The translations under genes and the position numbers were made by a program. Positions 1 to 8,581 of a DNA stretch of 64,000 nucleotides are shown one piece after another. This DNA is from Rhodothermia bacterium (GTDB lineage Bacteria > Bacteroidota > Rhodothermia > Rhodothermales > UBA2364). How positions within the stretch are numbered: the first letter of the stretch is position 1; each line of letters begins with the position of its first letter. Below the pieces are notes generated by a model that worked only from the letters and a program-made list of their open reading frames with translations, ran no database searches and was not told the DNA's origin. Location of the stretch: assembly GCA_017303715.1 (NCBI GenBank), contig JAFLBZ010000004.1:130887-194886 (forward strand), read 5' to 3'.

Positions 1-724
1 AGGTTTCTGGTTTTGCGCCCATAGCCAAGCCCAAACGACGGATTTCGGCCATGCCCCGCGTCAAAATGGCGGCTTTGGTATTGTCGCCATAACCCACACC
101 ATCACTAATGCCTGCGGCTATGGCCATCACGTTTTTAACTGATCCCGATATTTCCACCCCCAACAAATCTGGATTTACATAAATTCGCAGCTTCTTGCTC
201 ATGAAGGTATGCTGGATTTCTTGGGCAGCCGTGCGTGAACCTGCCGCCGCCACGACCGTTGTAGGCATTCCAAGAATCACTTCCTCTGCATGACTGGGGC
301 CATACAACACCCCGATATGGCTTTTCGGAACCAAGGGAATGAGGACATCCGATAAGACTTGCGAGGTTGTTAGCAATGTTCCGTTTTCGATACCTTTTGC
401 TACGGATACAACGATCAGCTTTTTATGTGCAAAGGGTTTTAAGGAGGTTGCAAGCGCCCGAATAGAATGTGAAGGTGTTGCAATCACCCACATCTCTTTT
501 TCACGGGCGGTATTGCCTAAGTTATGGGTGATATTCAATCCTTCGGGCAGCCGGACATCGGGCAAATAATCTGGATTATGACGATTTTCGCGCATGGCTT
601 TAGCGGCTTCTTGGCGTCTGGCCCACAATGTCACCTCATGCCCTTTCTCCACCAGTCCAATTGCTAATGCCGTTCCCCAACTTCCACTGCCAAAAATGGC
701 AATTCTTTTGGGATGTGTTATCAT
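1..724 (-). CDS. gpsA: Glycerol-3-phosphate dehydrogenase [NAD(P)+], 3' end missing
   Basis: Reduces dihydroxyacetone phosphate to sn-glycerol-3-phosphate for phospholipid synthesis in the cytoplasm. The reverse-strand translation starts [20 protein letters not shown], a Rossmann GxGxxG nucleotide-binding loop at residues 12-17. It continues with segments typical of Gps[12 protein letters not shown], a [11 protein letters not shown] stretch, [12 protein letters not shown], and [20 protein letters not shown] with the conserved catalytic-region lysine. About 241 codons are present; the remaining C-terminal part lies beyond the left edge. The ATG overlaps the purM stop (ATGA), so it is translationally coupled to purM. 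Confidence 0.95.
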   Translation of the reverse strand, partial: MITHPKRIAIFGSGSWGTALAIGLVEKGHEVTLWARRQEAAKAMRENRHNPDYLPDVRLPEGLNITHNLGNTAREKEMWVIATPSHSIRALATSLKPFAHKKLIVVSVAKGIENGTLLTTSQVLSDVLIPLVPKSHIGVLYGPSHAEEVILGMPTTVVAAAGSRTAAQEIQHTFMSKKLRIYVNPDLLGVEISGSVKNVMAIAAGISDGVGYGDNTKAAILTRGMAEIRRLGLAMGAKPET

Positions 725-1740
725 ATTTCCTCTTCCATTTTGGCATTTATCACGCTGCCAATCACCAAGGGGGATTCGCCAGTCGTTTTCAGCATGTTCA
801 TAACGGCTTCGACGTTTTTTTGGGCAACCATTGCCACCAAACCGATGCCCAGATTAAAAGTCCGCCTCATGTCCTCTTCAGGAACCTCACCTACCGATTG
901 AATAAGGGCATAAATAGGGGGCCGTTCCCATGCCTGCCAATTCACCTGCAAGTTAAGACCTTCTGGCACAACGCGCATGGTGTTTTCAACCAATCCACCG
1001 CCTGTTACATGCGAAAAGGCGTGTGCCATTTTGGTTTTGCATAACATCTGAATCGGGGAAAGATAGGAACGGTGAATATCTAAGAGTACTTCGCCCACCA
1101 TCCGACCTTCTAGTTCCACCGGTGTATCCATTATGGAAAAACGTTCAAACAAGACTTTTCTTGCTAAAGAGTAGCCATTGGTATGCAGCCCTGTAGAGGG
1201 CAAACCGATCAATACATCCCCAGCAGCTACACGGCTCCCATCCAAAATATCGGCCCGATCTACCATGCCCACAATGGTTCCGGCCAAGTCGTACTCTCCC
1301 TTGGCATACAAGTCTGGCATCTCGGCAGTCTCCCCGCCAATCAATGCACAGCCATTTTCCCGACAAGCCTGCGTAAACCCACGTACCACTTGTTCTGCAA
1401 CATTTGGATCTAACGCACCAGTCGAAAAATAATCCATAAAAAACAAGGGTTTGGCTCCACAAACGGCGATGTCATTGACGCAATGGTTAACAAGGTCTTG
1501 CCCCACCGTATCGTGACGTCCCATCATAAAAGCCACCTTTAGTTTAGTCCCAACACCATCTACCGAAGAGACCAAGACCGGTTCATCATAGGCTGCAAAA
1601 TCAGGTTTAAAAAAAGCCCCAAAGGCACCAATATCCGCCAATACACTGGGCGTAAACGTACTCCGGAGCATTGGTTTAATGCGGTTTACGGTCTCATTTC
1701 CGGCATCTATGTTCACGCCGGCATCTTGATAGGTCGTCAT
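721..1740 (-). CDS. purM: Phosphoribosylformylglycinamidine cyclo-ligase (AIR synthetase)
   Basis: ATP-dependent ring closure of FGAM to aminoimidazole ribonucleotide, step five of purine biosynthesis. The 339-aa length is normal for the family. Recognisable PurM segments are [13 protein letters not shown] at about residues 59-71, the [12 protein letters not shown] segment near 94-105, [11 protein letters not shown] near 135-145, and a glycine-rich HVTGGG loop. The stop overlaps the gpsA start by four bases, so purine synthesis and glycerol-phosphate synthesis genes are co-transcribed here. Another purine gene, purE, is elsewhere in the window, so the pathway genes are scattered. Confidence 0.96.
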   Translation of the reverse strand: MTTYQDAGVNIDAGNETVNRIKPMLRSTFTPSVLADIGAFGAFFKPDFAAYDEPVLVSSVDGVGTKLKVAFMMGRHDTVGQDLVNHCVNDIAVCGAKPLFFMDYFSTGALDPNVAEQVVRGFTQACRENGCALIGGETAEMPDLYAKGEYDLAGTIVGMVDRADILDGSRVAAGDVLIGLPSTGLHTNGYSLARKVLFERFSIMDTPVELEGRMVGEVLLDIHRSYLSPIQMLCKTKMAHAFSHVTGGGLVENTMRVVPEGLNLQVNWQAWERPPIYALIQSVGEVPEEDMRRTFNLGIGLVAMVAQKNVEAVMNMLKTTGESPLVIGSVINAKMEEEI

Positions 1741-1850
1741 ATTTGGGATTTTAGGTTATCAAAACAAGAAAATACGATTCGTAATGAGGACGGTGTGAGA
1801 CTCTTCTATAAATACACCTGAATAGACGTTTAATGATAGAGTCCCATCAT

Positions 1851-1885
1851 AAAAAAAGCCTTGATCACAGTTGGAACAAGGCTTT
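1851..1885 (-). terminator. Intrinsic terminator after the T9SS-sorted small protein
   Basis: A nine-base-pair perfect stem (AAAGCCTTG at 1855-1863 with CAAGGCTTT at 1877-1885) separated by a 13-nt loop. Read on the minus strand it is followed by a run of Ts (complement of the A-run 1851-1857). It lies 20 bases past the stop of the gene ending at 1906 and separates it from purM. Confidence 0.8.
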
Positions 1886-1905
1886 GCAATAAACACAAAT
1901 ACACG

Positions 1906-2289
1906 CTATTTCATCAGCAGCATTTGGCGGGTAACCTTCCCTGAGCGGGTCTCAAGGCTGTAAAAATACACGCCACTTGGCAAATCGCCCGCATTAAACT
2001 TCACCTCATGAACGCCGGCATCCAACGTTTCGTCTTTTAGGGTCGAAACGACCTTCCCCAAAATATTGTAAACATTTACCTTCGCATATTGTTTGGTTTT
2101 CAACTCAAAACGGATAACCGTGGAAGGATTAAATGGATTGGGAAAATTTTGATACAATGTAAAGGACTTTGGCTGGTCACTCGTGGCCGCTTGGAGGTCG
2201 TCATAGGATTTATAAGGCAACTTAGCGCCCAGCGCAACAGACGAAGCCATGATTAAGCCAAAAATATAGCCAAGGAATCTTTTTTGCAT
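1906..2289 (-). CDS. Very short secreted protein consisting mainly of a T9SS type A C-terminal sorting domain
   Basis: From the internal Met at 2289 the 127-residue protein begins with a signal peptide (MQKRFLGYIFGLIMASSVAL). After only about 30 residues it enters a canonical Por-type sorting domain: YQNFPNPFNPSTVIRFEL, then VYNILGKVV, LDAGVHEVKFNAGDLPSGVYFY and the terminal KVTRQMLLMK. The longer frame (13 more residues) would bury the signal peptide, so the Met at 2289 is preferred. Family knowledge says such domains target cargo through the type IX secretion system and are cleaved at the surface. Here almost no cargo precedes the domain, so the function is unknown. A terminator follows. 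Confidence 0.85.
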   Translation of the reverse strand: MQKRFLGYIFGLIMASSVALGAKLPYKSYDDLQAATSDQPKSFTLYQNFPNPFNPSTVIRFELKTKQYAKVNVYNILGKVVSTLKDETLDAGVHEVKFNAGDLPSGVYFYSLETRSGKVTRQMLLMK

Positions 2290-2372
2290 AAAATACACCC
2301 TTGAAGGTGGATAAATAGAAAATCTCAAAAAGAAATATAAACAACTTTTAGGCCAAAAACCAATTTTAAACG

Positions 2373-2723
2373 CTACCAGTCAAAACTTTTTCGATCATTG
2401 GTGCTTTTTGGAGAAGAGATCACCAGGTAGCGAACATCCTTCCCCGATTCATTCCGGAATTGATGATAGGTCTTGGGCGGGATTTCGACACCTTCCCCGG
2501 CATGTAACACAAAATCGTCATGCTCGATGGATACCGTCGCTTCCCCTTCTATCACGTAGAGATATTGGCGAGATTGATGGTGCATATGCCGGATTTCCGC
2601 ATTCCCCGGTGGCGCAATTTCTTCCACCACGCTAAGGTGTGGGTTATCTACCAACCACCAACCTTTTGCATTTTCGCCCCATAGGTAAGACTTTGCATTT
2701 TTTTGACTTATGGGCTGTTTCAT
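2373..2723 (-). CDS. Small cupin-domain protein
   Basis: A 116-aa single-domain cupin. Motif 1 is seen as the cluster around EIRHMHHQSRQYLYVIEGEA (about residues 43-62, with His ligands and Glu) and motif 2 as GEGVEIPPKTYHQFRN (about 76-91). Length and single cupin fold suggest a metal-binding small-molecule enzyme, isomerase or sensor domain; the substrate cannot be inferred. It lies 20 bases past the LytTR regulator stop, on the same strand, and could be the last gene of the kinase-regulator operon. No signal peptide, so cytoplasmic. Confidence 0.8.
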   Translation of the reverse strand: MKQPISQKNAKSYLWGENAKGWWLVDNPHLSVVEEIAPPGNAEIRHMHHQSRQYLYVIEGEATVSIEHDDFVLHAGEGVEIPPKTYHQFRNESGKDVRYLVISSPKSTNDRKSFDW

Positions 2724-2742
2724 AACGTATTTCTCCCTTCCC

Positions 2743-3444
2743 TTATAACGTTTTAAGTCTTTTCAGCAATAGGTCTTTATAAGATGCCCCAATAGGAATA
2801 ACCGACCGCTCAATCACAATAGATGAATCCGCAATGTCCACAATTTTATCTATTCGTACAATGTAGGAGCGGTGTACCCGTGAGAAGGCATTAGAAGGTA
2901 ATTTCTCTTCAAAACCTTTAATGGTTCCATGCACCACATAATTTTCTTTCAGCGTATGAATGCGGACATAATCACCTTGCGCTTCGATCCATTGAATATC
3001 TGTCAACGCCAGTTTTACAAGACGTCCTTCTGTTTTTATGAACACGTAGTCTTGATCGGGGTCAGTGGCATCTTTTTGGGGTTTTAGCTTTGATTGTGCG
3101 CGTTGAACGGCTTTTAGGAAGCGGGCATACTTGACGGGCTTCACCATGTAATCCGTAACTTCAACATCAAATGCTTGAACGGCATAATGCTCTTTTGCAC
3201 TAACCAAGATAACCATAGGGCGGGTCTCAAGGCTCTGGATAAATTCTAAACCTGTCATTTCTGGCATCTCGACATCTAAAAAGATCAACTCCACAGGTTG
3301 TTTTTTCAGGACATTGGCGGCCTGAATAGCAGACTCACAACTGGCAACCAATTCGAGGTCTGCGATTTGCGAGATATAATGCTCCATGAGCATTCTGGCC
3401 ATATCGTCGTCGTCAACTAATAAACAGCGCATATGCTTGTCCAA
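2743..3444 (-). CDS. LytTR-family response regulator
   Basis: 233-aa transcriptional regulator. Receiver domain residues 1-120: acidic cluster DDDD at 11-14, phospho-acceptor Asp57 in the FLDVEMPEMTG segment, conserved Ser in ILVSAKEHY and Lys in YMVKPVKYARF. A LytTR DNA-binding domain covers about 135-233 (KTEGRLVKLALTDIQWIEAQGDYVRIHT, then FSRVHRSYIV, typical of the family). The hybrid histidine kinase immediately upstream (83 bases away, same strand) is the probable partner. LytTR proteins usually bind tandem imperfect repeats; I did not identify the target. Met5 is an alternative start. Confidence 0.92.
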   Translation of the reverse strand: MDKHMRCLLVDDDDMARMLMEHYISQIADLELVASCESAIQAANVLKKQPVELIFLDVEMPEMTGLEFIQSLETRPMVILVSAKEHYAVQAFDVEVTDYMVKPVKYARFLKAVQRAQSKLKPQKDATDPDQDYVFIKTEGRLVKLALTDIQWIEAQGDYVRIHTLKENYVVHGTIKGFEEKLPSNAFSRVHRSYIVRIDKIVDIADSSIVIERSVIPIGASYKDLLLKRLKTL

Positions 3445-3527
3445 AAAAAATCGGTAATAAGGAAAACAAGATAGGATTTAAGCCCATCAACATCAAACGA
3501 ATCTCAAAAAAACACGCCACATTTTTT

Positions 3528-6251
3528 CTATTGTGCCAGTTTACTTCTGTGCAGCTTCAACTCGGCCAAGGCTTGATCCACCAAGGAGACAATAAACTGC
3601 ATTCGTCCATCTTGTGGGGACATGGTTTTCCCCTCGGCCAAATCATGTTCTAAGGTATCTAAGGTTTGGGCAAGCGCTTCAATGCCAATCATACGGGCGG
3701 ATGATTTCATTTTATGGGCAATAAACTTAACTTGTCCAAAGTTTCCACGCCGCCAAAACTCGGTTAATTCATGAATTTGCTCTGGCGTCTGCATCAAAAA
3801 AAGGTCTATTACCCGAACCACAAATGCTTTATTTCCTAATGAATGATCCAAAAGTTGTTGGATGTTCACCGAATTTGCAGGGAGCGAATCGCCATTGGGA
3901 ACGGTTGGTTTAATTTCAATTTCCAGTGTTTGAGGAGCTACCAATGGCGCAACGGGCTTTTCTTTGTCCGGTGCTTTATTGGATACAACGGGGGCTTGTG
4001 CAACCGCTTGAGCCATAGAGCGGGACTTGTTGTCGGGTTGGAAACTTGGCGCTTTTGCCCATTGGATGGTTTCCGGAATGGGTTCGATCACCAATTTTTG
4101 AGGGCTTAGCGTTGTTTCTACAGACGAGGGAGAAGGCTGCATTGGCTGCCTATTGGCCTGTGCCTTTTTCCAATGCAAGACCAAAACCTTCCGTAGGTGC
4201 GCAGGTTCAAAAGGCTTTAGGACAAAATCGTTCATGCCTGCCTCAAAGACCTGCGTGCGGTTTTCGGCCAGCATAGAAGCCGTTAGCGCAATAATAGGCA
4301 ACTCGGCAGCAGAACGTTTGAGGGTTTGGCGGATGTATTTGGTTGCATCAATCCCATCCATCCCCGGCATCTGAATGTCCATCAAAACCAAATCAAAAGT
4401 ATTTTCACGGACTTTTTCGATCGCAATAAGCCCACTTTCCGCGACATCAACAGTCGCACCCCATTTGGTCAACATTTGATGTGCTACAAATTGATTCATG
4501 TTATTGTCTTCTACCACAAGAATTCGGACATTCAGTAAACTTTGGTCAATTTCCGTATTTTCATTTTCCGCAGAGGCTGCTACCGTTTGATCCGATACAA
4601 GGAAGGGCAACAACACATTGAAGACCGTTCCTTGGTTCACTTCACTTATAACCTCAATTTCGCCCCCTTGTTGGGAAACCAACTCTTTGACGATGGCAAG
4701 CCCAAGCCCAGTTCCGCCATATTTCCGCGTGGTATCAGAGGCCGCTTGGCTAAAGCTATCAAAAATATGCGATAGTTTTTCGGAAGGGATGCCTATGCCC
4801 GTATCTTCGACGGCAAAGGCCAAGGTCACTTTCCCATCCACCACCGACATTGCCTTAACCTTGAGTTTAACTTCTCCTTTCTCGGTAAATTTAATGGCAT
4901 TTCCAATCAAATTTAACAATATTTGCCTCAACCGAACTTGATCCCCAACCACGCTTTGTGGCAAGTTCTCATCTGGTATGATGTGGAGCTTAAGCCCTTT
5001 ACGTTCTGCCGTAAACCGAAGCATGGCATATAACCCCTTAAACAATTCGTCTAAGCGGAATGGGACTTCCTCAAAGTCAATTTTCCCCGCATCTATTTTC
5101 GCAAAATCCAGAATATCATTAATCAATGCCAGCAAGGATCCGGCGGAAAACTGGATGGCCTCTAAGTACCGCGATTGCTGCCGCGTCAGGCTTGTTTCCT
5201 CAAGCAAATGCGTCAATCCAATAACGGCATTAAGAGGTGTGCGCATCTCATGGCTCATATTCGCCAAGAACCGCTCTTTGGAACGGATGGACTGCTCGGC
5301 AATGTCGTTCACACGGATCAACTCGGCCTCAGACCTTTTTCTTTCCGTAATATCGCGTAGGTAAGCCGTGAACAAATATCGCTCATCGTTCTCGATGGGC
5401 GTAATGGCCAATTCTACAGGAAAAGACGTGCCATTTTTATGCACCGCTTGCATTTCCATATGGCGACCTAAAACAGGCCCTTGCCCTGTTCGTATATAAT
5501 TAAAAATCCCTGCCCTTAACACTTCTCGGTGCTCTGGAATTAACAACTCTTCGGCCAAAGATTGGCCTAAAATCTCGTTTTTGGTGTATCCGAAAGTCCG
5601 CTCGGCTGCCGGATTAAATTCCAAAATCCTTGCAGATTCGTCTATGGTGACAATCGCATCTAATGCAGATTCTAAGATGGCGGATTTCCGCGTCTCACTT
5701 TCCTTTAAGCGCTGCGTGCTGCGTTGGCGATCCTCAAATTCTTGTAACAAAGTACGGTGCGCAAGTGTCCTCTTCACCGATTCGCCAAACTGCGCAACAA
5801 GCGGCGCAAGTTGGTTCAGTTCTCGCGTATAAAAAGGAAGACGACGTTTAGCATCATACAATTTTAAAAATCCCAGATTCTCTAAACGAAAAACAGCAAA
5901 CGCACCTTCGGGGTAATGGATGTCTTCCGTAATCATTTCCTGAAAAGCGGGGTCTTCACTGGAAATACTCCAAAAAGCGGATTCCTGTGTTCGCGTCACC
6001 AATATATGGTCATCTGACAAAACGCCTTTGGTGAGTCGGATTTTAGGCTCGGCATATAAAAGCTCGTAGCGCCTTACGTCTCCCACCTGCTTTTCAATCC
6101 AAACAGAAACGACATCCAGATGTTTGCGCGAAATGAGCTTCTCGACAAAAGCGGAACAATTTGCCTGCACATCCAATGTAGTCCCTACCGAGAGCGATAT
6201 CTCGTAGAGCGTGGCCAAATCTTGTGCGATGTCGAAGCCTGAAAACTGCAT
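3528..6251 (-). CDS. Hybrid sensor histidine kinase (GAF-like, PAS, HisKA, HATPase, REC, HPt)
   Basis: 907-aa soluble phosphorelay kinase with no membrane segment. Order seen: an N-terminal GAF-like sensor (about 1-170); a PAS domain (190-310) ending in the usual YLRDITERKR; HisKA with His334 in FLANMSHEMRTPLN; HATPase_c with N-box QILLNLIGNAIKF, G1 VEDTGIGIP and G2 GGTGLGLAIVKEL; a receiver domain with Asp625 in LVLMDIQMPGMDG; a proline-rich linker (about 700-790); and a C-terminal HPt domain with His846 in FIAHKMKSSARMIG. It therefore contains all His-Asp-His relay steps in one chain, and the LytTR regulator next door supplies the final Asp. Signal unknown. Confidence 0.94.
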   Translation of the reverse strand: MQFSGFDIAQDLATLYEISLSVGTTLDVQANCSAFVEKLISRKHLDVVSVWIEKQVGDVRRYELLYAEPKIRLTKGVLSDDHILVTRTQESAFWSISSEDPAFQEMITEDIHYPEGAFAVFRLENLGFLKLYDAKRRLPFYTRELNQLAPLVAQFGESVKRTLAHRTLLQEFEDRQRSTQRLKESETRKSAILESALDAIVTIDESARILEFNPAAERTFGYTKNEILGQSLAEELLIPEHREVLRAGIFNYIRTGQGPVLGRHMEMQAVHKNGTSFPVELAITPIENDERYLFTAYLRDITERKRSEAELIRVNDIAEQSIRSKERFLANMSHEMRTPLNAVIGLTHLLEETSLTRQQSRYLEAIQFSAGSLLALINDILDFAKIDAGKIDFEEVPFRLDELFKGLYAMLRFTAERKGLKLHIIPDENLPQSVVGDQVRLRQILLNLIGNAIKFTEKGEVKLKVKAMSVVDGKVTLAFAVEDTGIGIPSEKLSHIFDSFSQAASDTTRKYGGTGLGLAIVKELVSQQGGEIEVISEVNQGTVFNVLLPFLVSDQTVAASAENENTEIDQSLLNVRILVVEDNNMNQFVAHQMLTKWGATVDVAESGLIAIEKVRENTFDLVLMDIQMPGMDGIDATKYIRQTLKRSAAELPIIALTASMLAENRTQVFEAGMNDFVLKPFEPAHLRKVLVLHWKKAQANRQPMQPSPSSVETTLSPQKLVIEPIPETIQWAKAPSFQPDNKSRSMAQAVAQAPVVSNKAPDKEKPVAPLVAPQTLEIEIKPTVPNGDSLPANSVNIQQLLDHSLGNKAFVVRVIDLFLMQTPEQIHELTEFWRRGNFGQVKFIAHKMKSSARMIGIEALAQTLDTLEHDLAEGKTMSPQDGRMQFIVSLVDQALAELKLHRSKLAQ

Positions 6252-6714
6252 GTTTGATGATTATGATCCAGAGGATGAAGAGGAAAACCGCCTGAACAAG
6301 CTACTATATATTTATAAGAGGTGCAAACATAATGCCCCTTTTTAGGGAACATCTTTTTTTTGACATTTTTATAGAGCGTTTGGTGTTTACCTTCCAGCTT
6401 CTACAAAAAAATCTCACTTTGAGACAATCCTCTTGTAAAAATTCTTTTGGGGAAAAGCGGCTTTTTTGATACCTTAAAGCAGGTTCATTCTTTATTTGCG
6501 ATGAAAGGTGCCTAAACTGCTCTTTTCTTGGTATGGTTGTTGATACATAATAATGATGAGGGCGTGTTTACCAAAACCTTGCTGCTAAGAATACAGACCT
6601 CAAGTCCGCCAAATAGATTAAAAATCATACATTTAGCGTATTTAAAACTTTTTTAAAGTTAGATTTGAACAATATAAATCTAACCCTAAATTTATATGCC
6701 TATTTGACGCCTAA
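6252..6714 (+). other. Divergent intergenic region without a gene
   Basis: 463 bases between the divergently transcribed kinase gene and the ATP-grasp operon. I see no coding frame. It is AT-rich near the ATP-grasp side and holds the inverted repeat listed at 6658-6684. It must carry promoters for both directions, but I cannot point to a convincing -33/-7 pair. Confidence 0.6.
6658..6684. promoter_or_regulatory. Perfect inverted repeat upstream of the ATP-grasp operon
   Basis: GTTAGATTT (6658-6666) and AAATCTAAC (6676-6684) form a perfect 9-bp inverted repeat with a 9-nt spacer, 30 bases before the ATP-grasp start codon. No T-run follows, so it is more like an operator or 5'-leader hairpin than a terminator. 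The binding factor is unknown. Confidence 0.4.
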
Positions 6715-7749
6715 ATGGATAGAGCGATTAATATATTGATCACTGGTGCCGGAGGTGCTGCTGCCGTTTCCGTATATAAGGCTCTTAACGGGGCTGGTAT
6801 AACGTGTTTTATGGCGGATATAGACCCTTATGCGTCAGGCTTGTATTTAGTTCCGCCAGAGAGACGGATCCTTCTTCCAAGAGGTGATCACAAAGCCTTT
6901 GTCCCAACCCTTTTACATGCCTGTCAGAGCAATGGCATAGACGTACTCATTCCTACTGTAGAAGTTGAGTTCCTACCGATCTCGAAATATCGGAACTTGT
7001 TTGAGTTTGACGGCACACAATTGATGCTTGCTGCACAAGAGACCTTAGATGCTTGTCTGGATAAATGGATTTTATTACAAACGGCCAAAACGATTGTCCC
7101 TACACCAGAAACGGCATTACTTGACCAAACTTTTGACGCATCCAAATGGGTCTTGCCCGTAATTGCAAAACCCCGAAAAGGAAGCGGCTCCAATGGAATC
7201 TACCTGATCCAGACTTGGCAACAGCTGGATACTGTTCCGAAAGACGGTTCATACATCGTGCAAGCATATTTGCCCGGACCTGAGTTTTCGATTGATGTTT
7301 TTGCTACCGCAAAAGGCAAAGTTATGGCCGCAGTCCCGCGCGAACGTCTAAAGGTTGATTCCGGCATTGCCGTTGCTGCACGGGTTCGTAAAGACCCAAT
7401 ACTCGAAAAATGGGCAAAAAAACTTGCCGAACACCTTAAATTGAATTACTGTGCGAACATTCAATTCCGGCTCGATGAAGCCGGAACACCGAAGTTGCTC
7501 GAAATGAACGCGCGCTTCCCCGGAACCCTACCCCTGACCGTAGCTGCTGGGGTTAACATGCCCGCCTTGTGCCTAAAATCGCTGTATGGCGAAACCATCC
7601 ACCCCGATCAATGTACCTATGAAGAAATTGCCGTCATGCGGTATCTCCAAGAGGCCATCATTCCCATTGGCGAACTTGAGGCTCTTGAAAAAGAAAAAGC
7701 ATATATGACACACCCCGACCGTTATAAAGCCGCCCTTTCATCCGCCTAA
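6715..7749 (+). CDS. ATP-grasp enzyme (carbamoyl-phosphate-synthase-like)
   Basis: 344 aa. An N-terminal Rossmann-like preATP-grasp domain begins INILITGAGGAAAVSVYKAL, as in CarB-like and PylC-like ATP-grasp proteins. The central domain shows IAKPRKGSGSNGIYLI (ATP lysine and glycine-rich loop, about 155-170), the hinge IVQAYLPGPEFSIDVF, and the metal-binding end NIQFRLDEAGTPKLLEMNARFPGT (Asp/Glu-x-Asn). ATP-grasp enzymes join a carboxylate to an amine, thiol or similar via an acyl-phosphate; the substrate here is unknown. It is the first gene of a tight operon with a PHP phosphoesterase (20-base gap) and a membrane glycosyltransferase, suggesting a step in modifying a glycan or amino-sugar conjugate. 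Confidence 0.88.
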   Translation: MDRAINILITGAGGAAAVSVYKALNGAGITCFMADIDPYASGLYLVPPERRILLPRGDHKAFVPTLLHACQSNGIDVLIPTVEVEFLPISKYRNLFEFDGTQLMLAAQETLDACLDKWILLQTAKTIVPTPETALLDQTFDASKWVLPVIAKPRKGSGSNGIYLIQTWQQLDTVPKDGSYIVQAYLPGPEFSIDVFATAKGKVMAAVPRERLKVDSGIAVAARVRKDPILEKWAKKLAEHLKLNYCANIQFRLDEAGTPKLLEMNARFPGTLPLTVAAGVNMPALCLKSLYGETIHPDQCTYEEIAVMRYLQEAIIPIGELEALEKEKAYMTHPDRYKAALSSA

Positions 7750-7769
7750 ACCACTTTCCTTTTTTCGTT

Positions 7770-8519
7770 ATGTCTGCACAAAAATTGAACCTAAAGGAAG
7801 ACCTCCACATACATTCCACCTTTTCGGATGGGGCTGATAGCATTGAAGAGAATATCAAAATGGCTATTGGCCGTGGATTGACCCACATCTGTTGCGTAGA
7901 TCATGTTAGGAAAAGCACCAATTGGGTTCCAAACTACGTGGATCAGATACACCAACTCCGCCGAAAATATGAAGGCCAAATCAAGATTGGAATTGGAATC
8001 GAGGCAAAATTCCTGAATGCCTCCGGCGAACTTGATCTCCCAGAAAATATTGAAGGGGTTGAATATATTTTTGCTGCCGATCATCAATTCCCTTATGGTA
8101 ACGATATTTATCACCCAAGACAGATTAAGGAGTTGATAAATGAAGGATTGGTTAAGCAGGAAGTACTTTTCCGTCATCTTATCCGTGCAACTATTGGTGC
8201 GATGTGGAAATATTCGGATGATGCAACGGTTGTAATTGCACACTTATTCAGTATTTTACCTAAAATCGGGCTTTTAGAGCAAGACATCCACCTTGAACTT
8301 AAAGCAGCTTTGGCACGTGCGGCTATAGAAACGGGTTCTCTCATCGAAATCTCGGAACGCTGGCAATGCCCACAGCTCGAATCTGCCCACTTTCTTTGGG
8401 AAATGGGTGTGCAGATGCCCGTAAGTACCGATAGTCACAAAAAAGAAACCATTGGAGAATACCAGTTTGTCCGGACCATTGCTACACAACTTCCTCTTCT
8501 TGCGCTCACGATAGACTGA
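7770..8519 (+). CDS. PHP-domain metal-dependent hydrolase
   Basis: 249 aa covering a complete PHP domain. Metal-ligand motifs in order: HIHSTFSDGAD (residues 10-20), VDHVR (about 43-47), GIGIEAKF (Glu), AADHQFPYG (His), VIAHLF (His), and STDSHKKETIG (Asp and His near the C terminus). PHP proteins are mostly phosphoesterases such as histidinol phosphatase or nucleoside-monophosphate hydrolases. No additional polymerase or helix-hairpin domain is present, so it acts as a free-standing enzyme. Its place between an ATP-grasp ligase and a glycosyltransferase suggests removal of a phosphate from an intermediate, but this is inference. Confidence 0.88.
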   Translation: MSAQKLNLKEDLHIHSTFSDGADSIEENIKMAIGRGLTHICCVDHVRKSTNWVPNYVDQIHQLRRKYEGQIKIGIGIEAKFLNASGELDLPENIEGVEYIFAADHQFPYGNDIYHPRQIKELINEGLVKQEVLFRHLIRATIGAMWKYSDDATVVIAHLFSILPKIGLLEQDIHLELKAALARAAIETGSLIEISERWQCPQLESAHFLWEMGVQMPVSTDSHKKETIGEYQFVRTIATQLPLLALTID

Positions 8520-8581
8520 TCGAAGGAATGTTTGTGCGGGAATAGGATAGCCTTATTTTCTCCAAATCTCATACAAACGCC

